A stretch of DNA of 64,000 nt from CAYQQK01 sp964420065 (GCA_964420065.1 CAYQQK010000003.1:1-64000); one strand, 5' to 3'. Numbered from the stretch's first letter, positions 6,637 through 15,390 are shown. Made by a program: numbers and translations. Notes: generated by a model not told the origin, from the letters alone.

Positions 6637-9293
6637 ATCTGAAAATACTAAAAGAACCTGAACACCAACAGGCTCTACTCCTGGCGGAATCAGCAGCGTT
6701 GCTGCATGACATGGGCAAGTGCGCAGACGAGCATATTATTAATCAGGCCTCGGTAAAACCGGAGGGGTTTACTTATAAATATAAGACCGATAAATCCTAC
6801 CTTCTACCTTCCTCTTTGCCGATGATTAAACTGTTCGGGGAGACTATTTCGGTCAATAAATTAATAGAAAAAGGTATGCCCAAGGCAATTAAGGAAACTA
6901 TCAATCCGTGGATTATGCGAGTTCTAGGGCGGTGCCATTCTGTTGCCCATGTTGAAAAAGAATTAGATAACAAAGATGCCGCTACCAAACAGTCGAAAGA
7001 TAACACGCGATTAAGCAGCTCCTATGGTTTTGAGGGGGAAGCAGTATGCGGGCTGACGAGACTTCTCGAAGCTCTTCCATTTGGCGAACTGAATAATCGG
7101 AATTTATTTTTCCCCAAGGTTAGGCAGGCATTCAGTCAAGCACTGGGCGACACGCGGCGTTCCGTGAACGAGGTTACGCTAGCTGACTGGTCAGACGCTG
7201 TGGCGGCACTCTATAAATCTGCCCTGGCGGGGGGACTATTAGGGGTTAAGCCCGAACCTGATCATCTTCGCTGGTGCATCCTGCGTATCAATTTTGACGT
7301 GCTCGGTCTTTACACCAAAGCGATCAAGATTGCCGACTTGCTGGGCTACCAAAGGATTGTAGATGAGGCCTGTGAGCGGGTCAAGCAGTTACTGGAAGTG
7401 GAGTACCCGCTGGGCAACGAGGTCTATCGAGATACGACCGGGATCTATTTCACCTTCCCAGATATTTCGCTTCCATCGGAGCTTGAAAGGGTAATAAGAG
7501 ATCATGCGATAGGAGTGGATCAAGAACTAGCTCCACGCATTGCAATAACCGAAGGCGATGGTGTAACTGCTGTAGATCAGCTCAAGGGCATCCTGGCCAA
7601 AGCGCGCGGTGAAGCCCGGCAGGCTCTGTCGCAGCCCTTTGACATGCAAAACCATAGCCCGTATTGGCAGGAACTATGGGCTAAACAGCGGGAAGGGGAA
7701 AAGTGGGAGGTTTGTCCGATTTGCCGCATGCGGCCAATGGATGAAGGGGGTGAGGGCTGCGTTATTTGCCTTGAACGCCGCGGATCTCGCATCAAGAGTT
7801 GGATGGAAGATTCCGGAGATACCATCTGGATGGACGAGATCGCCGACCACAATGGACGGGTAGCGCTGCTCGCGGGCAAATTCGGGCTGGATGATTGGCT
7901 TTCGGGTGAAATGGTGCAGACCATGCTGGTCAAGGCCGTGCCGAACAGCCCTGCAGATTGTAGGCCCAAAAACCCTTCCCCCGCCCGCCTGCGCCGTGTC
8001 TGGGAGACTTGCCTGCGTTTTTGGACGGATACGGTTGAAAAGAAGATTTTGGATGAGCATGATTACGGCAAGGATGCAGAGCAGGCGCATTTACGCTGCC
8101 ACCGCCGGCTAATCGTTCCTGATACAAAAAACGGCTGGGAAAAAAATGTGGCCTATGATGGTACTGTAAAGGGAAAATCGATCAGCTTATTCTGGTTATC
8201 CGCCTTTAAATACTTTGTCACCATCAGCAATCTGCAGTTTGCCGGTGAACTGCGGGAGGGGCAGGAGATCAGTGTGGTTGATCCGGATCACCCCCGCAAA
8301 ATATTTACATTTACAACACAAAAAGTTCATCAGCTGGATGGGGGAATGACCACATATAAGCCCTTCTTGCCTCTCCTAGCCTCTCCCGATCAATTTATGG
8401 CGCTCGTTCCTGCTACCGATGCGCTGGAGATCGCCAGAAAGATTCGGAAGGCCTACACGCTTCAATTTGGCAAAGTCCAAAACCGCCTGCCCCTCTTCCT
8501 GGGCGGTGTCTTCTTTCAACGCAAATTGCCGTTGCTGGCGGTGCTCGATACGGGCCGGCGGATGTTGGACGGGTGGAATTCCGAAGATGAAGCATGGGAT
8601 GTACAATCTAAAAAAGTTACTGAGGATGGACAAACCCTTACGCTGCAGCTTACCCGAAACGGACAGACCATAGCTTATGACTTCCCGATTAAGATGGGCG
8701 ATGGTGCCACTGAAGATATCTGGTACCCCTACTTTAGACTGGTTCACAGCGCAGCAAACAGCCGCAAATTCAGTTTTAAAAAGGTAAGGGAAGTAGAAGT
8801 TAGGAACGGGGATGGAGGTAGCGGGGTGGAGGAAAGCGATGATGAAGAACTGTGGGTTCATGCTGCAGATCTGCGCTGCAGCGACAGGGTATTCCTGCGG
8901 CCTTCCCGCTTTGCCTATACTTTCCTCGAACAGACCTCGCAGAGGTTTCGCTTTGATCCGCGCCACGAGCTGTTGCTCATGGATGAGCTGCCGCGATTAA
9001 TGGAGATGTGGGCTAAACCGAAAGAAATGCCGGAGATGACCGACACCAAACTGAGGGGTATCCAGGCGCTTTTTGAGGCTAAACTGCGCTTGTGGGGCCC
9101 GGACAATGAACAGGCTGCGGGGCATAATGAAAGCCGGGAGCCTTTTCAGCAGCTGGTTAAAACCACATTCCAGCGAGAGCGGATCACTGATATAAAAATC
9201 GAAGAGGTGCTCGATGGCAGCTTCCAACGCTGCCTGGAAATTAATCTCCATATCCTCAAAAAACGGATCAAAAAGGAGGCGCGAGGTGACTGA
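6624..9293 (+). CDS. csx11: Csx11, Cas10-family large subunit of type III-C
   Basis: The large subunit of the effector. An HD motif LLHDMGKC lies close to the N-terminus, a zinc ribbon (CPIC...CVIC) near the middle, and two divergent palm-like regions follow. Where active Cas10 has GGDD before a LLAVVPA-like strand, this protein has ASPDQFMALVPA, and I find no GGDD elsewhere. Type III-C is defined by such an inactivated, diverged Cas10 (Csx11). The HD nuclease could still cut DNA, but oligoadenylate synthesis is unlikely. The start is unusual: the frame opens at 6618 and has no ATG or GTG before the HD motif. GAGGTGAGGGAAA stands before an ATC at 6624, CTG codons occur at 6639 and 6681, and TTG at 6699 would leave only two residues before the HD motif. 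Confidence 0.85.
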   Translation: MDTLDLKILKEPEHQQALLLAESAALLHDMGKCADEHIINQASVKPEGFTYKYKTDKSYLLPSSLPMIKLFGETISVNKLIEKGMPKAIKETINPWIMRVLGRCHSVAHVEKELDNKDAATKQSKDNTRLSSSYGFEGEAVCGLTRLLEALPFGELNNRNLFFPKVRQAFSQALGDTRRSVNEVTLADWSDAVAALYKSALAGGLLGVKPEPDHLRWCILRINFDVLGLYTKAIKIADLLGYQRIVDEACERVKQLLEVEYPLGNEVYRDTTGIYFTFPDISLPSELERVIRDHAIGVDQELAPRIAITEGDGVTAVDQLKGILAKARGEARQALSQPFDMQNHSPYWQELWAKQREGEKWEVCPICRMRPMDEGGEGCVICLERRGSRIKSWMEDSGDTIWMDEIADHNGRVALLAGKFGLDDWLSGEMVQTMLVKAVPNSPADCRPKNPSPARLRRVWETCLRFWTDTVEKKILDEHDYGKDAEQAHLRCHRRLIVPDTKNGWEKNVAYDGTVKGKSISLFWLSAFKYFVTISNLQFAGELREGQEISVVDPDHPRKIFTFTTQKVHQLDGGMTTYKPFLPLLASPDQFMALVPATDALEIARKIRKAYTLQFGKVQNRLPLFLGGVFFQRKLPLLAVLDTGRRMLDGWNSEDEAWDVQSKKVTEDGQTLTLQLTRNGQTIAYDFPIKMGDGATEDIWYPYFRLVHSAANSRKFSFKKVREVEVRNGDGGSGVEESDDEELWVHAADLRCSDRVFLRPSRFAYTFLEQTSQRFRFDPRHELLLMDELPRLMEMWAKPKEMPEMTDTKLRGIQALFEAKLRLWGPDNEQAAGHNESREPFQQLVKTTFQRERITDIKIEEVLDGSFQRCLEINLHILKKRIKKEARGD

Positions 9294-10242
9294 TTTGTAT
9301 CGCTCAAAAAGATATTATGCCCTGGCCCTGGATCCGATTCATGTCGGCACCGGGGGTTACCACCTCGGGCGGGTGGACATGAGCATTGTCCGCGAACCGG
9401 GCACAAACCTGCCCAAAATACCCGGCACCAGCATTTCAGGGGCCTGCCGGACATACGCTGCGATGCAGCACTTCGAAAAATGGCCGTATTGTGCCGGCAA
9501 AGGGCAGCCGGATGAACAAACAGGGGCTAAAGGTCACTGCGGCAAAAATGATTGCCCGATCTGCGTAGCCTTTGGTTTTATCAAGGGCAACAGCAGCTTT
9601 CAGGGACTGGCGCAATTTTCTGATGCCCGGTTGGTGTTTTTTCCGGTCCACTCTTTAGCTGGACCGGTCTGGGTGACCTGTCCGGATGTTTTACGCGATT
9701 TGGGGGTAAAGAATGTTATTACTCCTAAAGACGGTACGGTCCATATTGCTGATGAAATAGACACTAAAGAGAAGCTGAACCTGGGCTGGCTTCTGCTGTC
9801 CGTGCAACGGGGTTTTAACCTTAAGGGACTGGTAGGTCTGCCCGAAGAGATCGGTTATCTATCGGAACGGGCGGTCCTGGTGTCGAATAAACTGTTCGGC
9901 CAGATCGTCAATGACAATCTTGAGGTCCGCACTTCGGTGAGTATTGATCCGGCTACCGGCGCGGCAGCGGAGGGCGCGCTCTTTACTTATGAAGCGCTGC
10001 CGCGGGGCACTGTGCATGCCTTTGATGTGGTGATCAGCAATCCGGCATACTTCCAGATCGGTGGCCGGGAACCGCTAAGCATAGAAAGGAAAAATATAGA
10101 GGCAATTGTCCGAAAGGGATTGGCCCTATTCGAAACATTAGGTGTCGGCGGCATGAACACGCGCGGGATGGGGCGGCTGCGCATCATCGGCAGTGAACCT
10201 CTTAATTGTGAGGGGGTGCAGCATGAACATGCAAAATCTTGA
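9286..10242 (+). CDS. cmr4: Cmr4-like Cas7 backbone subunit (type III-C)
   Basis: 318 residues. Typical Cmr4 features are LDPIHVGTGGYHLGRVDMSIV at 15-35, the KIPGTSISGACR helix, LAQFSDARLVFFPVHSLAG, an EALPRGT strand, and a C-terminal GVGGMNTRGMGRL loop. Asp31 lies where Cmr4 has the aspartate that cuts target RNA every six nucleotides, so periodic target-RNA cleavage is expected. A cysteine cluster (CGKNDCPIC) follows the first helix. The start is GTG 9286, with AAAAGGAGG upstream, overlapping the csx11 stop (9291-9293). The longer frame from 9214 only reads through the end of csx11. Confidence 0.87.
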   Translation: MTDLYRSKRYYALALDPIHVGTGGYHLGRVDMSIVREPGTNLPKIPGTSISGACRTYAAMQHFEKWPYCAGKGQPDEQTGAKGHCGKNDCPICVAFGFIKGNSSFQGLAQFSDARLVFFPVHSLAGPVWVTCPDVLRDLGVKNVITPKDGTVHIADEIDTKEKLNLGWLLLSVQRGFNLKGLVGLPEEIGYLSERAVLVSNKLFGQIVNDNLEVRTSVSIDPATGAAAEGALFTYEALPRGTVHAFDVVISNPAYFQIGGREPLSIERKNIEAIVRKGLALFETLGVGGMNTRGMGRLRIIGSEPLNCEGVQHEHAKS

Positions 10243-10648
10243 TCGCTGTTGCGCCCAATACGGCTGGCAGATGGCAGAGCAAGCTAAAGAAAAACTGGAT
10301 TCAGACACCAAAGGTCGCAACGCCGAAATCCTTATTACCAAATCACTGGGCGTGTTGCAGGAGAATGGCGTATACGCCTTCTTCCTCTACCTGGCTTCAC
10401 GGAGCAAAAAAGAAAAGGAAGGGGCCGAAGCAATCAAAGGAATAGCTGCTGAATTGCTTGAAGAAGTGCAAATACCAAACTTTCAGTTGTATACCGCCGA
10501 TCCGCTTCTAGCTGTGCGCGGCAGTAAGGAGCAGAAAGTAGACGGCCTGGCCGATGATTTGGATAACCTGCTGCTGGTCAAACGTCTCCTGGAGCAAGCT
10601 CTCATTTATGCGCGCTATCACGCCAAGGCACTGGGGGGAAACCCATGA
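10223..10648 (+). CDS. cmr5: Cmr5-like small subunit (Cas11)
   Basis: A 141-residue helical protein with no RAMP motif, matching Cmr5 in size, charge pattern and position right after cmr4. It should form the inner filament of the complex along the crRNA-target duplex. The ATG at 10223 follows GAGGGGGTG and overlaps cmr4 by 20 nt. An earlier in-frame codon at 10193 lies inside cmr4 with no ribosome binding site. Its stop overlaps the next start as ATGA. Confidence 0.82.
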   Translation: MNMQNLDRCCAQYGWQMAEQAKEKLDSDTKGRNAEILITKSLGVLQENGVYAFFLYLASRSKKEKEGAEAIKGIAAELLEEVQIPNFQLYTADPLLAVRGSKEQKVDGLADDLDNLLLVKRLLEQALIYARYHAKALGGNP

Positions 10649-11514
10649 ACTGGTCCTGTTTGCAGCTGACCTACGAACTGTGCAGCCCGCTGCATATCGG
10701 CTTTCACAAGGTGGGCAACGTGCAGCGTAGCCGTTGCTACATCCCGGCGCGCAACCTGTGGGGTGCCGTGACCGAGCGGCTAACAAGAAAGGGGTTCAGC
10801 GTTTCGGATGCACAAAAAGAAGACTACCATAAGATCGGCGATTGGCTGAAGCAATCCGCCGCTTTCAGCTACTTCTATGTTTATGAAAAGGACAACTTGT
10901 TTTACCCCCACTATAAAGAAAGCGACTTGCGCTATGGCAGTATGACCCCGGCTGAATTTGAGCGGGCCTATCTTGACGCTCATGTTACAACTGCGTTGGA
11001 GCCGGGGTCAACCACGGCGGAGACAGGCAGCCTGCATGAGGTAGAATACATTGCGCCATACCGCTTTGATCAAGACGGCCTGGGACGGCGCACGCTGGTG
11101 CGGGGTCTGGCATTCCTGAGCGAGTCCGCCCGGTCAATCTTAAATATGGATACATGGAAGCAATGGTTGAACGATCTCGGGGTTGGCGGGGAGCGCCGGT
11201 ATGGTTTTGGACAGTTACGGCTAACCGATCTTGGTAAAATCGAGCAACTGGCCGGCTGGCCCAAAGGCTATGCCCTTCAGCTTGAAGGCCGCCGGCCCGG
11301 GTTCACGATCGAGGCGGGAACGGCTTTGCTGGCCCATGCAGCGCCGGAGATCGGAGCGCGTGGCGCTCTCGAGCCCCTGATCGGACGTGAAACCGTCACC
11401 AGCGGCCGCTTTGGAAGAAACCTGACGAAGGGGCGGATCTGCTGGGCCCCCGGCTCTTTTTTGGAAAGGGGAGGTACCTTTTTGATCAATGAGGAAGGTT
11501 GGTGGGCTCAGTAA
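10645..11514 (+). CDS. RAMP-superfamily protein of the type III-C effector (Cas5/Csx10-like)
   Basis: 289 residues. The N-terminus YELCSPLHIGFHK with CYIPARNLWGAVTERL is the first RAMP strand and helix. The C-terminal half has LVRGLAFLSE and the glycine-rich GVGGERRYGFGQLRL. Because no typical Cmr3 is present and every type III complex needs a Cas5-group subunit holding the crRNA 5' tag, this is the best candidate for that role. Start by ATGA overlap with cmr5. It is the last gene of the operon; a terminator-like hairpin follows at 11570. Confidence 0.72.
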   Translation: MNWSCLQLTYELCSPLHIGFHKVGNVQRSRCYIPARNLWGAVTERLTRKGFSVSDAQKEDYHKIGDWLKQSAAFSYFYVYEKDNLFYPHYKESDLRYGSMTPAEFERAYLDAHVTTALEPGSTTAETGSLHEVEYIAPYRFDQDGLGRRTLVRGLAFLSESARSILNMDTWKQWLNDLGVGGERRYGFGQLRLTDLGKIEQLAGWPKGYALQLEGRRPGFTIEAGTALLAHAAPEIGARGALEPLIGRETVTSGRFGRNLTKGRICWAPGSFLERGGTFLINEEGWWAQ

Positions 11515-11569
11515 GCAATCCTGGGGGAATAATTGTGCTTGCCCCTTGGGAAGGAGAGGAAGGGGGGTA

Positions 11570-11592
11570 ACGACCCTAAAGGGTTGTCTTTT
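11570..11592 (+). terminator. Putative terminator of the type III-C operon
   Basis: ACGACCC (11570-11576), loop TAAA, GGGTTGT (11581-11587), then CTTTTAG. The stem has seven pairs, one of them G-T. It separates the effector operon from the cas6 promoter. Confidence 0.5.
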
Positions 11593-11630
11593 AGCGCTAT
11601 CACAAAAGAAAAGTAACCCTGCTGCTCATG

Positions 11631-11665
11631 TGTGACCATAGATGTCACACTGGCTTTGATATAAT
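11631..11665 (+). promoter_or_regulatory. Promoter-operator of cas6
   Basis: A perfect palindrome TGTGAC-CATAGAT-GTCACA at 11631-11649, then 10 nt, then TATAAT at 11660-11665. The CATAGAT core and the following TTTGATA-type and AAAATTACC stretches are shared with the site before cmr1, so the two operons appear to be under one regulator. No -35 hexamer is visible. Confidence 0.75.
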
Positions 11666-11692
11666 CAAAATTACCCTTATAAAGGAGAGCCC

Positions 11693-12655
11693 ATGTTCGA
11701 ATTTTTCAGGCTGGCTCGCTATCGTATTACTATTTCCGCCGGACCGCAAGGTCTTTTGCTGCCGCCTTACAAAGGTGCTGTTTTCCGGGGCGGCTTCGGC
11801 TTGGTCTTTCGCCGCGTAGTCTGCGCCTTGCGTGAGCGTGAATGCTTGCATTGCCTGCTCAAGGAGAAATGCCCCTACGCGTATATCTTTGAAACTTCAC
11901 CGCCGCCCGATGCGCAGGCGCTCAGCAATTACGAAAGCATTCCTCGTCCTTTTGCCCTGGAACCGCCCGCTGAGACAAAAACAGCCTACTCACCTGGCGA
12001 AAGGCTTGATTTTAACCTGGTGCTTATCGGCCGCGCCATATATTATTTGCCTTATTTTGTTGTTGTTTTCAGGGAGATGGGCCAGGCAGGGTTGGGCCGC
12101 GGCCGCCGCCCCTTCCTCCTTGAGGAGGTGACAGCCGCTGGACTGGAAGAAGAGGAGCTGCTGTATACCCGTGCGACCAATACAGTGCGCTCCATAGATC
12201 TGTCCTATTTGGGCGCCGATTTGATCGTAAACGCACCGCAGCAGTGTAATCGCCTTGAAGTGGAATTTGAAACACCCATGAGGCTGGTGGACGGCGGCAA
12301 ACAGGCAGAAGTGCCCGAGTTTCATATCCTTTTTCGCCAGGCCATGCGGCGTATCTCCGCCCTGGCCTATTTTCACCACGGCCATTCCCTGGAGGCTGAT
12401 TATGCCGGACTGACCGAAAGATCCCGCCGGATTTCCGTGGTCGAAAACAAAACCCGTTGGCGCAGCTTTGAGCGTTTTTCCCGCAGGCAGAACCAGCGCA
12501 TCAGCATGGGCGGGCTGATCGGCTCAGCCGTTTACGAGGGCAACCTGGAGGAATTCCTTCCCTGGCTGGCCCTCGGCGAACACCTCCACGTGGGGAAAAA
12601 TACGGTATTCGGCCTGGGGAAGTACAAAATAGTGTTACAAAAAAAGATGGGGTAG
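11693..12655 (+). CDS. cas6: Cas6, pre-crRNA processing endoribonuclease
   Basis: 320 residues of the Cas6 RAMP family. The C-terminal glycine-rich segment GEHLHVGKNTVFGLGKYKI is characteristic, and an N-terminal FRGGFGLVFRR with a following Cys-rich C-x2-C stretch is usual in this subgroup. It cuts the repeat transcript and should leave an 8-nt 5' tag ACTGAAAG. It is the only cas6 in the window, so it probably supplies crRNA to both effector complexes. AAAGGAG precedes the ATG. It has its own regulated promoter. Confidence 0.9.
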   Translation: MFEFFRLARYRITISAGPQGLLLPPYKGAVFRGGFGLVFRRVVCALRERECLHCLLKEKCPYAYIFETSPPPDAQALSNYESIPRPFALEPPAETKTAYSPGERLDFNLVLIGRAIYYLPYFVVVFREMGQAGLGRGRRPFLLEEVTAAGLEEEELLYTRATNTVRSIDLSYLGADLIVNAPQQCNRLEVEFETPMRLVDGGKQAEVPEFHILFRQAMRRISALAYFHHGHSLEADYAGLTERSRRISVVENKTRWRSFERFSRRQNQRISMGGLIGSAVYEGNLEEFLPWLALGEHLHVGKNTVFGLGKYKIVLQKKMG

Positions 12656-12680
12656 CTTAGATAGTAAAGTAAACATAAAT

Positions 12681-12787
12681 AGTCCCTTATTAAAAATTGA
12701 CATTGTCTTTGCTGAACGAAAAAATTAGAAAAGCCATTTCGTTAATAAGGGACTGAAATAAGGTGATTTTTTAGTTGTGCCTTATTT
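12681..12787 (+). promoter_or_regulatory. Repeat-like/anti-repeat inverted element before the type I-B operon
   Basis: Left arm AGTCCCTTATTAA (12681-12693) is the exact complement of TTAATAAGGGACT (12742-12754). The right arm plus GAAA resembles the 3' half of the CRISPR repeat (CAATAGGGGACTGAAAG), differing at a few positions. A second hairpin follows: AAATAAGG (12756-12763) with CCTTATTT (12780-12787). AATAAGG and CCTTATT each occur twice, so alternative pairings exclude one another. It may be a degenerate repeat used in regulation, an attenuator, or chance AT-rich structure. Confidence 0.5.
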
Positions 12788-12834
12788 GCCCTCAAGAGAT
12801 GGCTTTATTTTGTCTAAACCAGGTTAGGTTATGG

Positions 12835-12863
12835 TTGACAAATATGCAATGATGATTTATGGC
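12835..12863 (+). promoter_or_regulatory. Putative promoter of the type I-B cas operon
   Basis: TTGACA (12835-12840), a 17-nt spacer, then TATGGC (12858-12863) as a weak -10. The start point would be about 30 nt before cas8b. It lacks the palindrome found before cmr1 and cas6, so this operon appears to be regulated differently. Confidence 0.5.
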
Positions 12864-12897
12864 TACTACAAAATAACCCTGGGAAGGGGGTGACTAT

Positions 12898-14325
12898 GTG
12901 TTACAGTACTCAGGCCACCCGTTTTACGATGTAGGGGTTGCCACAATAACAGCTTTTTCAGAAAAAAGTGATCCATCTTTAGTTACAAAAAACGATTTGG
13001 AGCGTGTGGCTTCTTTTATGGAAAAGCAGTTTGTTGTCCCACCCCTAAACTCCTTTCTAACTATCGCATTTCCGAATTCGGGTTTTACGCAACCGGCTTA
13101 TATCGGCCAACCGGAAAAAAGAATCGCGTATGCCCGCAGAGTGTTGCGAGCTTACGAAAAGGACAAACCAAGTGTTGAGGGTGAAAAATGTGTTTTTACT
13201 GGTGAACCGGCGGTTGCAGTTGCTTTTTCCGATGATGCTCCGGCCGGGAGGGTTTTTAGACAACATATACCGCTGACTACCGGCGAGAAAGTTATTAACT
13301 TTCATGCTGACGGTGTGGCAGGATTACCTGTATCGGGGAAAGCACTGCTTTGTATCCATGCATTTCCACTAGGATGTGCGAAGTGTGCAGGCAAGCTTCT
13401 TGCTGTCCATTCCGATGATCCGGAGATTTTGCTTTACTATGCAGAGATATTTTTACGAAATAACAGGGCAAATCTTTCATATGCCCAGGCATCAGGCAGT
13501 TCAAAAATGCCGGAATATAAGATGAGACACAAAACACTGCTTCTAAACGAGCTGGAGAGTGCGTTTCATAACCATAAAGAAAAAAAACCATTTTCAGTTA
13601 CTGCATACTACCTATCAAATAGTGGACAGGGCCCGGCAATGGATATTTATTTTTTGCCTTTGGAAATAACCCTTTTTCTAAAACGTGTTCAATCGCCGAT
13701 CTATAAAGGTAGTTGGCAAAAGATAGTATCAAAATCATGGCGGCCGGATGATAAAAAGGGTAACGCAACTACTTTAAACTACCTTTATGAAGATATTTTT
13801 ATGCTGCCTGATAACGCACCGCAGTTTTTATCAACCTATTTTTTACGAACTGCTGTCCGCAGTGCAAAAAAGGGAGACCCGCGGAAGGGCTATTCTCCTT
13901 TAAGGGAGGCGGAACTGGTATCCTGGGATATTACTGCCCTATTTTTACAGGAGGTGATCGACATGGACAAAGAAAGAATTGGGGCAATTAGGGATCTTGG
14001 CGACAGGTTGGCTAACTACATTCACGGTACAAATGACAAAAAATTTTTTCGCGGTTTCTTTACGGAACAGCGTTACGGTTACTTCAGCACGTTGCTCCAA
14101 AAGGCTAATCTTAACTGGGTAAAACAGGGGAATGCACCGCTTTTAATATTTGACCCCTATATAGAGGTCTTTGAAGAGGGCAAAAATCTTCCTTACTATA
14201 ATTGGCGTTTGTCCCGCGACCTTTTGTTGATTCGCATGATCGAACAGTTATATGAAAAGGGATGGCTGGGCAACAATGAAGATGTTTTAGTTGAGATCGA
14301 AAATGAAAGTGAAGGAGGAGATTAA
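12898..14325 (+). CDS. cas8b: Cas8b (Cst1 family), type I-B Cascade large subunit
   Basis: 475 residues. It resembles the Cst1 family defined by paired CxxC motifs: CAKC is present at 160-163, and C98-V-F-T is a degraded partner. In type I-B the protein recognises the PAM and recruits Cas3. The order cas8b-cas7-cas5-cas3 supports this. Start GTG 12898 has GAAGGGGG six or so bases upstream. Codon usage is much richer in A/T than the type III-C genes just before it, so the two modules may differ in origin. The loss of the first CxxC may mean zinc binding is weakened. Confidence 0.82.
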   Translation: MLQYSGHPFYDVGVATITAFSEKSDPSLVTKNDLERVASFMEKQFVVPPLNSFLTIAFPNSGFTQPAYIGQPEKRIAYARRVLRAYEKDKPSVEGEKCVFTGEPAVAVAFSDDAPAGRVFRQHIPLTTGEKVINFHADGVAGLPVSGKALLCIHAFPLGCAKCAGKLLAVHSDDPEILLYYAEIFLRNNRANLSYAQASGSSKMPEYKMRHKTLLLNELESAFHNHKEKKPFSVTAYYLSNSGQGPAMDIYFLPLEITLFLKRVQSPIYKGSWQKIVSKSWRPDDKKGNATTLNYLYEDIFMLPDNAPQFLSTYFLRTAVRSAKKGDPRKGYSPLREAELVSWDITALFLQEVIDMDKERIGAIRDLGDRLANYIHGTNDKKFFRGFFTEQRYGYFSTLLQKANLNWVKQGNAPLLIFDPYIEVFEEGKNLPYYNWRLSRDLLLIRMIEQLYEKGWLGNNEDVLVEIENESEGGD

Positions 14326-14326
14326 A

Positions 14327-15379
14327 TTGGCGTTTGTGACGGGATTGATGATTGTCGATGCTCCTGCTTCGGCACTAAATAATTTAGGGAGTATACCTGG
14401 TTCAAGAACGGACAACACCAGCGGTGTAAAACATATCAGGACACGGGAAGGGGCATATCCCTATGTTTCCGCACAGGCTTTTCGTTATTGGCTGCGCAGC
14501 ACACTCGAAGAAAGGGTGAGCAGTTGGATTGCTTCTCCTGTATACAGGGAAGAGAAAGTCGCCTATACAGACGCTAACCCGATTCGCTACTGGGACGATG
14601 ATTTGTTGGGGTATATGCGGGCTCCTTCAAAAAAAGTTAAGGAAAAAGTGGTACACAAGGGGGCGACCACCCTCGAGGGAACCATCACGCGCATCTCTCC
14701 TTTCCGGGTTGGGACACTGGTTTCCCTTGCCCCGGTTCGCCTGGTAGAGGATTTTGGCGTGATGGCACGCCAGGATGGAGATCCGGTTCCATTTGAACAT
14801 CAATTTTACCGGGCAACCCTGAAGGGTCTTTTTTCGCTAAATCTGAAAACATGTGGGACCTTTTGGTATCGCAATAAGACCGGGTTTAGAAACCTGGATG
14901 CTGTCAGGATGGAGGAGGCGAAGGAAAGCGGTCTAGTGCACCTGGAAGAAGAGAAAGCGTACAGGCTATCTTTACCGGAGCGAATAAAAAGGATTGTATC
15001 CTTATTCGAAGGGCTGGCCCAACTTGAGGGGGGGGCCAAGCAAACGTTGCATTATACCGATGTCTCCCCGGTGGTTGTGCTTTTGGCAGTCACTAAAGGC
15101 GGTAACCACATCTTTAATCATGTGATCCAGGCAGACAGCATTGATTTGCCAGTTTTTAACCCTGAGAGTATGGAACAGATCTTAAAAGTATTCGGAAAAC
15201 AAATTTTATCACCTGTATTTGTTGGATGGGTAAAGGGTTACCGTGAAGAAGAGTTTAGGAAAATCGAATCTTTTGGTGCAGCGGAACATGATAGAGTCAG
15301 CTTTATATTTGGTCATCCCCGTGAGGCTTTTTTGGGGCTTGCCCACCAATTAGAAGAAAATCCGGATTTGCTTGGTTAG
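14327..15379 (+). CDS. cas7: Cas7 (Cst2/DevR family), type I-B backbone subunit
   Basis: About 350 residues. The N-terminus AFVTGLMIVDAPASALNNLG is the Cst2/DevR signature, followed by RTREGAYPYVSAQAFRYWLR, the conserved crRNA-binding strand-helix. Cas7 forms the helical spine of Cascade. I choose TTG 14327 because GGAGGAG (14314-14320) is placed correctly and because the family begins at this point. ATG 14303 lies inside cas8b, has no ribosome binding site and would add eight residues. It follows cas8b by one base. Confidence 0.85.
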   Translation: MAFVTGLMIVDAPASALNNLGSIPGSRTDNTSGVKHIRTREGAYPYVSAQAFRYWLRSTLEERVSSWIASPVYREEKVAYTDANPIRYWDDDLLGYMRAPSKKVKEKVVHKGATTLEGTITRISPFRVGTLVSLAPVRLVEDFGVMARQDGDPVPFEHQFYRATLKGLFSLNLKTCGTFWYRNKTGFRNLDAVRMEEAKESGLVHLEEEKAYRLSLPERIKRIVSLFEGLAQLEGGAKQTLHYTDVSPVVVLLAVTKGGNHIFNHVIQADSIDLPVFNPESMEQILKVFGKQILSPVFVGWVKGYREEEFRKIESFGAAEHDRVSFIFGHPREAFLGLAHQLEENPDLLG

Positions 15380-15390
15380 GGGGGGGCGTA

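Noticed and set aside
8376..8966. 196-codon antisense frame in csx11
   Set aside because: It mirrors the csx11 palm region, has no ribosome binding site and no recognisable domain.
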